A stretch of DNA of 53,358 nucleotides. It comes from DYEC01 sp034434695. GTDB lineage: Bacteria; Chloroflexota; Anaerolineae; Anaerolineales; Anaerolineaceae. Below, in pieces: positions 48,953 through 53,358 of the stretch. A model generated the notes under the pieces. That model was given only the letters and a program-made list of their open reading frames with translations. It ran no database searches and was not told where the DNA came from. The DNA is taken from assembly GCA_034434695.1 (NCBI GenBank), contig DAOTYY010000149.1, positions 1 to 53,358 on the forward strand. The letters are read 5' to 3'. Each line of letters opens with the position of its first letter. The first letter of the stretch is position 1. Both the position numbers and the translations under genes were made by a program.

Positions 48953-50136
48953 CCTTCAACTCTTCTTTTTCTTATTTTAAACAACTGGAATGCTCTGGAT
49001 GTCATGAGTATTTTGACCCGCGTCAGTTGCAAACATATTGCCCAATCTGTCAATCGCCTCTGATTGCTCTTTACGACCTTGAAACTGCCAGAAAGCAACT
49101 TGACCGCGAGCAGATCAGCCGACGGCGTCAGGCGATGTGGCGCTGGCATGAATTATTGCCAGTATTTGACCCGCAGAATGTCATCACGCTGGGCGAGGGG
49201 GATACACCTCTGCTTACCCTGCCACATTTGGGCGCAAAGCTTGGGTTGCGTCATCTGATGCTTAAGGATGAAAGTATGAACCCGACCGGTAGTTTTAAGG
49301 CTCGTGGGCTTTCCGCAGCCATCTCAAAAGCGAAAGAACTGGGAGTGGAGAAAGTGATTATTCCCACCGCCGGCAATGCCGGCGGTGCGATGGCGGCTTA
49401 TGCCAGCCGTGCTGGTTTAAAAGCACATATCTTTATGCCCAAAGATACCCCGCTGGCGAATGTGTTGGAAAGCCGCATTGCCGGCGCAACGGTTATTTTG
49501 ATAGACGGTCTGATTTCGGAAGCCGCCGGCATGGCGGGCGTGAAAGCGCGTGAGGAAGGCTGGTTCGATGTCTCAACCTTTAAGGAACCCTATCGCTTGG
49601 AAGGCAAGAAAGTCATGGGATATGAGCTGACGGAGGCGCTTGGGTGGTCACTGCCGGATGTGATCGTTTATCCAACCGGCGGCGGCACTGGACTGGTAGG
49701 CATCTGGAAAGCGATCGGCGAATTGGAAGCGCTGGGCTGGCTGGAAAACCGACATAAGCCGCGCATGATCGCCGTGCAGGCTGAAGGTTGCGCGCCGGTG
49801 GTGCGTGCCATTGAAAGTAATGCTCCCTTCTGTGATTTTTGGGTGGGTGCGGAGACGATAGCTTCCGGTCTGCGGGTGCCGAAAAGTTTTGCCGACCAGT
49901 TAATCTTAAAGACAATACGTGAATCGGGGGGGACGGCAGTGGCGGTCAGCGACGCGGCGATTCTGCAGGCACAGAAAGAACTAGCAATCATGGAGGGGGT
50001 GTTCGCTGCGCCGGAAGGGGCTGCCACGTTGGCAGCGTTAATCACGCTTAAAGAGCGTCAGTTAATCCATCCGGATGAGCAAATCCTGCTTCTCAATACT
50101 GGCACCGGTCTGAAGTATCTGGAACAGTTGCATTGA
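48949..50136 (+). CDS. thrC: threonine synthase
   Basis: 395 aa from GTG 48949. N-terminal zinc ribbon (CSGC, CPIC), MWRWHELLPV, PLP Lys K117 (NPTGSFKARG), TAGNAGGAMAAYA and YPTGGGTGLVGIWKA. Catalyses the last step of threonine synthesis from O-phosphohomoserine in the cytoplasm. It is clearly paralogous to the fused enzyme at 46915 (shared MWRxHExLPVxDP) but lacks a receiver domain and keeps the usual GSFKARG active-site context. Last gene of the sensor operon. Confidence 0.88.
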   Translation: MTFNSSFSYFKQLECSGCHEYFDPRQLQTYCPICQSPLIALYDLETARKQLDREQISRRRQAMWRWHELLPVFDPQNVITLGEGDTPLLTLPHLGAKLGLRHLMLKDESMNPTGSFKARGLSAAISKAKELGVEKVIIPTAGNAGGAMAAYASRAGLKAHIFMPKDTPLANVLESRIAGATVILIDGLISEAAGMAGVKAREEGWFDVSTFKEPYRLEGKKVMGYELTEALGWSLPDVIVYPTGGGTGLVGIWKAIGELEALGWLENRHKPRMIAVQAEGCAPVVRAIESNAPFCDFWVGAETIASGLRVPKSFADQLILKTIRESGGTAVAVSDAAILQAQKELAIMEGVFAAPEGAATLAALITLKERQLIHPDEQILLLNTGTGLKYLEQLH

Positions 50137-50160
50137 GAAGAGCGGAGTAGGATGCAAAGT

Positions 50161-50388
50161 TCAGCGCCTTACCTGGTGATTTTTCAGTACCCGGTAAAAT
50201 GTGTAGATGGCAACCCCGGTGAAAGTTATCAATATGATGGCGGAGATGCGCAAGATATTCCACTCCAATTGTGGATTCGGTTCACTGTGATAAATATCCG
50301 TCAGAGCAAGGTGGCTGAAAAACAAGGCAATAAGTGAGGCGATTCCCAAAGCTATACTCAATTTGATAAGCATCTTTAGCCTACCCAT
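50161..50388 (-). CDS. small two-helix membrane protein
   Basis: 75 aa from ATG 50388, with GGGAAGG upstream on the minus strand. Two hydrophobic segments (IALGIASLIALFFSHLAL and ISAIILITFTGVAIYTFY) are separated by a polar loop. No family recognised. It follows the CPBP gene on the same strand after 64 bases and converges on thrC. Confidence 0.5.
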   Translation of the reverse strand: MGRLKMLIKLSIALGIASLIALFFSHLALTDIYHSEPNPQLEWNILRISAIILITFTGVAIYTFYRVLKNHQVRR

Positions 50389-50452
50389 TTCAAACCTTCC
50401 CGTTGTATCAGGCAATTTTTCTGTCCGGTTCATAATCAGGCAATGCGAAACA

Positions 50453-51346
50453 TTAGCCTGTCTTTGCAGTGGAAAAATATTTTGCAAAGATCTGCAATTC
50501 TTTTCTGTAATACAAGATAGCAATTGTAAAGAGCATTGTCAATGTTAGCCCGAAATTACAGAGACTTTGGTTCTGAATCACCGCATAGTAAGAGAAAGAT
50601 GCAGCAGCGTTATTCATGGTGATATGAGCCAACGCAGTTACAAAGACGCTTTCGCTTTTGACGTACACATATGCCAGATAGGTATGAGCGCAAGTGGAAC
50701 CAAGTGCCAGAATAAGCAGGTTAAGCGCAGTTTGCCAGAATGGTAATTGGGTGGTCTGCGGGATAACAAATGCAAGCGGCACATGCCAGAGGCACCAGAG
50801 CAACCCTCCGATGATGATACCAACCCAGGGCTTGATTTGGTAGAGCATGGGAAACATCAAGCCACGATGGCCAAATTCCTCACCGAAGCCGGTGATGATG
50901 CCGGGAAAGATGTTTAGCACGGTCAATCCGCCAATTGTGTAGACGAGAAGCATTGTACCGGGAGTGAAGCCAGGTGGAAGTGCAGTTTGGATATCTTGCC
51001 CGGCGGCGGCAAATTGTTGTGTCAGCTTATCCAGAAAAACCTGACCGCTGAAATCCCAAGTGATACCGCCTAATACAGTGAAGAAGGTGTAAGATACAAT
51101 AGTAATCCCTAGCGAAACCAGCCAGAATTTGAGGTAATCTTTGAACCTGCCAAAGCGCAAATTGGCATCGCTGAATTTTGGTGGATAGAAGAAAAGGCGT
51201 GTCAACAGAGCGGCGATGGCAGGGGTCATCATATATCCCTGTGCTAGATAATTGCTCTGCTGTCCAGACATTTTTGCTCCAATAATAAAAGCGGCACAAA
51301 GTGCAACAAGTAATGTAAGGTAAACGATAAGCGGTTTGTGTTTCAT
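50453..51346 (-). CDS. CPBP-family intramembrane metalloprotease
   Basis: 297 aa, about eight membrane helices. The CPBP/Abi motifs are visible: GFGEEFGHRGLMFP (EExxxR), WCLWHVPLAF and AHITMNN. These are glutamic-type intramembrane proteases (Rce1-like), used in bacteria in prenyl-peptide maturation, bacteriocin immunity or unknown roles. No bacteriocin-like peptide was seen nearby; the small membrane protein at 50161 is the only close partner. Confidence 0.88.
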   Translation of the reverse strand: MKHKPLIVYLTLLVALCAAFIIGAKMSGQQSNYLAQGYMMTPAIAALLTRLFFYPPKFSDANLRFGRFKDYLKFWLVSLGITIVSYTFFTVLGGITWDFSGQVFLDKLTQQFAAAGQDIQTALPPGFTPGTMLLVYTIGGLTVLNIFPGIITGFGEEFGHRGLMFPMLYQIKPWVGIIIGGLLWCLWHVPLAFVIPQTTQLPFWQTALNLLILALGSTCAHTYLAYVYVKSESVFVTALAHITMNNAAASFSYYAVIQNQSLCNFGLTLTMLFTIAILYYRKELQIFAKYFSTAKTG

Positions 51347-51375
51347 TGTTGTTGATTATTAAAATTTACAGGTAA

Positions 51376-51916
51376 TCATAAGTTTTCGTGATTGATCTTT
51401 GCGTACAAGAACTGGTCAAGGATTTATCCATCTTTAGTTAATTACGCTGCTTCTCATTCGACCTTCTAACTCAAAACCCGCTTTTTGCAACACCCGACAG
51501 GAAGCGGTATTAGTAACGTAAGGCTCGGCATAAATGCGTACCAAACCACAATGTTCAAAAGCAAAATCAACGAATCGAGTAACAGATTCGGTCATTATCC
51601 CTTTTCCCCAATAGAGTTCTGCCAGCCAGTAACCCAACTCGGCAGTTAGCCGGTGGACGTCCGTCTTACTTAACTTAATAGTAAGTCCTATTCCCCCAAT
51701 GACTTCTTCTGGAGTTGCAATGGCATAAAAAGTTATCGGCTTTTGCTGAGCGACCATTGCCAGAAATCCACGTGCATGTTTAATTGTGTAGGGAAAAGGA
51801 AAACCGTCCCGCAAGTTAATCCAGATTTTGCGATTGTTGGCGTACTTTGCCAGGTTTTCGGCATCCCCAGTATTCCACAAACGGAGCATCCCAAACGATG
51901 TAGGGGTGGTTGTCAT
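51376..51916 (-). pseudogene. GNAT acetyltransferase (RimJ/RimL type) with decayed C-terminus
   Basis: The intact frame (51434-51916) gives 160 aa: GNAT fold with GYWLAELYWGKGIMTES (acetyl-CoA site) and NTASCRVLQKAGFELEGRM, then stops early after SSVIN. One frame over, the natural ending of the family continues as TKDG, a TAA, then ILDQFLYAKINHENL. So one indel and one nonsense change are needed to restore the last ~25 residues. The main fold is complete and the short protein might still work. N-acetylates a ribosomal-protein or small amine substrate by family; target unknown. Confidence 0.75.
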
Positions 51917-51927
51917 AAGATGACCCT

Positions 51928-51970
51928 ATTATAACACAATGACTGCACGTTGCGGTTCAATTTCGTGCAG
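51928..51970 (-). promoter_or_regulatory. promoter and inverted repeat of the GNAT gene
   Basis: On the minus strand TATAAT (51928-51933) preceded by TGT forms an extended -10 only 12 bases before the ATG, so the mRNA would be nearly leaderless. CTGCACG (51943-51949) and CGTGCAG (51964-51970), just upstream, form a 7-bp inverted repeat that could be an operator. Confidence 0.4.
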
Positions 51971-52173
51971 GTTACCTTGTATTGAGAATGTAAAGGCTCA
52001 CTGCTAGCACGTTTGTTTGGGAACCTTTTGGATAGCAGATCAGCTTGCCAGAGGATTAGTAAGCAATTAAGTTTTGTGGGAGTTTGCAACGCACAACCGG
52101 CCGCGTGCTCAAACCTGCTTTCTTTTAGCGCTCCTTGCTTACCGTGGTTGTTTTCATTCACCTAGCGCTGTAT

Positions 52174-52746
52174 TCATGTTTGATTTGATGAGACAAGGAT
52201 TTGCACAGCCTCTTCGCTATCAATGACAACATTGGGCTGAGTGCGCGCCATGATGCGCAGGGCAGCACGGTGCGCCTCATCGTCAGTGGTGGCGCAGCCA
52301 TCTGCAACTACACGCAAGTAAAAGTCGCGGGCATGGGCGTCCATTGCCGTCATCAGCACACATCCGTCGGTGATGATGCCTGTCAGTATGACAGTGTCCA
52401 CTCCAAGACAACGGAGAAGAACTTCTAAATCGGTGTTGTAGAAGCCGGAATACCGGCGCTTGATAACCGTATAATCACCGTCCAGGCGTTCCAACCCCTC
52501 GATGATGTCAGCGCCAGCGGAGCCTTCTACGCAGTGAATGGGACTGATGTCAGCCTCGCGTCCAAAGTCCACGAGTTGACGGCGATGCTCCTGCGTGATC
52601 CAGATCACTGGCACTCCAGCAGAGCGCGCAACATTTGCCAGTTTGTTTATGACCGGCACAAGCGCTTTTGCGCCTGGCGTGTATAAACGGCTCTCTGGTT
52701 TGATGCCGTCGTTTTGCATGTCAATAATTAAGAGCGCTGGTTTCAT
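52174..52746 (-). CDS. isochorismatase-family cysteine hydrolase
   Basis: 190 aa. The catalytic triad is visible: D9 (IIDMQND), K96 (VIKRRYSGF) and C129 (GIITDGCVLMTA). Family members hydrolyse amides such as nicotinamide, ureidoacrylate or biuret, or vinyl ethers; the subfamily is not clear, but the Cys shows it is an amidohydrolase-type rather than a true isochorismatase. GGAGAAAATCCAC precedes the ATG. Stands alone. Confidence 0.88.
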   Translation of the reverse strand: MKPALLIIDMQNDGIKPESRLYTPGAKALVPVINKLANVARSAGVPVIWITQEHRRQLVDFGREADISPIHCVEGSAGADIIEGLERLDGDYTVIKRRYSGFYNTDLEVLLRCLGVDTVILTGIITDGCVLMTAMDAHARDFYLRVVADGCATTDDEAHRAALRIMARTQPNVVIDSEEAVQILVSSNQT

Positions 52747-52875
52747 GTGGATTTTCTCCGAACAATGGTAAATTTCCTATGATTGGATGGGGCATGTTAA
52801 TGTATGTTATCACAAAATCGCGTTAAAATAAAAGCAACAAGATTGTTTTCTGTTTTCATGGACAATAGGAGCGCT

Positions 52876-53082
52876 ATGAGCAAAACGCTTGGTTTTTTCA
52901 TTGGGTTTCTCTCTGGTGTTGTGATAGGTGGAATTGTTGCATTGTTGTTTGCCCCTAAAGCAGGTCGCGAGTTGCGCGATGATTTACAGGATGATCTGGG
53001 CAATATTGCTCGTGATGTCGAGCATACGCTTGGCGGGAGTTATATCCTGCTGGAAGGTCAGCAGCAGGCTAATGGGGCATAG
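52876..53082 (+). CDS. YtxH-like small membrane protein
   Basis: 68 aa from ATG 52876 (AGGAG upstream; in-frame upstream ATGs lack a ribosome site). One glycine-rich helix (GFLSGVVIGGIVALLFAP) directly followed by KAGRELRDDL, the YtxH signature, and an amphipathic tail. Often stress-induced; function unknown. Confidence 0.8.
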   Translation: MSKTLGFFIGFLSGVVIGGIVALLFAPKAGRELRDDLQDDLGNIARDVEHTLGGSYILLEGQQQANGA

Positions 53083-53182
53083 TAAACCGATCTGAACCGG
53101 TATGGAACTTGGATTAACAGTGGGGTGGCAAACTTTTTATTGCGTTTGTCGACTGGAGCGGTGAATTTTTGCAAAACGTCAG

Positions 53183-53215
53183 AGGAAAAGCTCCTGCTAT
53201 GCGGGAGCTTTTCCT
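53183..53215 (+). terminator. strong hairpin before the right-end transposase
   Basis: AGGAAAAGCTCC (53183-53194) pairs perfectly with GGAGCTTTTCCT (53204-53215), 12 bp with a 9-base loop. There is no T-run beyond the stem, but the stem itself ends in TTTTCCT on one strand and AGGAAAA on the other, so it may work in both directions or protect the following IS from incoming transcription. Confidence 0.5.
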
Positions 53216-53311
53216 ATTGTCAAGAGGTGTCTGTAACATAGATGGTTGGTTTTGACAAATAGGCGAGCTCCGAGTAAGATGATAGATACCACCATCACAA
53301 CGGAGATCGCC

Positions 53312-53358
53312 ATGTCGATTGTTGTCCTGCAGCTGCCAGATGTCAAGCGCAAAACAGA
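53312..53358 (+). CDS. 5' start of a transposase-like gene (partial)
   Basis: ATG 53312 follows CGGAGATCGCC, a proper ribosome site. The first 15 residues, MSIVVLQLPDVKRKT, resemble the N-terminus of transposases that continue into a zinc-binding CPYC-type motif (from memory; unverified). The window ends inside the gene. Confidence 0.45.
   Translation, partial: MSIVVLQLPDVKRKT

Noticed and set aside
53101..53311. Additional small gene between the YtxH-like gene and the right-end transposase
   Set aside because: No start codon with ribosome site and adequate open frame; only the hairpin at 53183-53215 is supported.
1..53358. Terminal inverted repeats joining the left and right transposase fragments
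   Set aside because: Only a short CCTATT/AATAGG match was found between 140-160 and 53250-53270, too little to define IS ends.

Overview
This window looks like a chromosomal segment (about 50% G+C by eye) from a free-living heterotrophic bacterium, most likely Chloroflexota and probably Anaerolineae-like. That placement is inference. It rests on very long GAF/PAS sensor proteins lacking kinase domains, an FMN-riboswitch-controlled RibXY-type riboflavin ABC importer, GatCAB amidotransferase, a lone Rho gene followed by a LysM/M23 protein, and many carbohydrate/polyol ABC systems. Both ends are cut inside transposase-like genes, so the window may be a whole contig broken at insertion sequences.

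Left part (1-17.8 kb), uptake and catabolism. A ROK regulator is followed by an SsuABC/TauABC-like importer whose binding-protein gene is frameshifted and whose ATPase carries a damaged signature motif. A TIM-barrel glycosidase-like protein lies within this group. After a convergent CDGSH iron-sulfur protein comes a GntR/UTRA regulator with its own promoter and operator. It heads a long polyol-type operon: binding protein (interrupted by an in-frame TAG), small membrane protein, two paired ATPases, two permeases, TIM-barrel protein, FGGY kinase, NagD/AraL-like phosphatase and AraM/glycerol-1-phosphate-dehydrogenase-like enzyme. The layout combines features of a rhizobial GlpSTPQUV glycerol importer with the Bacillus araL-araM pair.

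Middle (17.8-31.2 kb). A consensus promoter, FMN riboswitch and intrinsic terminator control a three-gene riboflavin importer (permease, lipoprotein, ATPase). Then come a secreted Thr/Pro-rich repeat protein, gatC-gatA-gatB, a HemN/HemW-family radical SAM protein, a HIT protein, rho, a LysM/M23 peptidase and a metallophosphoesterase. Two copies of a 96-bp palindromic MITE-like element lie in opposite orientation just upstream of the promoters of the radical SAM gene and of rho.

Right part (31.5-50.1 kb), the most unusual region. Eight same-strand, tightly spaced genes encode three giant sensors without any histidine kinase domain (1775, 1117 and 1219 aa), an orphan ParA-type ATPase, a GAF histidine kinase, a threonine-synthase-like PLP enzyme fused to a response-regulator receiver domain, a stand-alone receiver protein and a second threonine synthase. 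The second sensor contains a PstS-like phosphate-binding domain that reads as circularly permuted (C-terminal half first) and is inserted inside a dCache domain. I infer a membrane-associated sensory complex, possibly positioned by ParA, that signals through the one kinase to receiver domains, one of them attached directly to an amino-acid biosynthetic enzyme.

Far right (50.1-53.4 kb): small accessory genes (2-TM protein, CPBP protease, a decayed GNAT acetyltransferase, isochorismatase-like hydrolase, YtxH-like protein) and the start of a transposase gene. No rRNA, tRNA or CRISPR array was seen.
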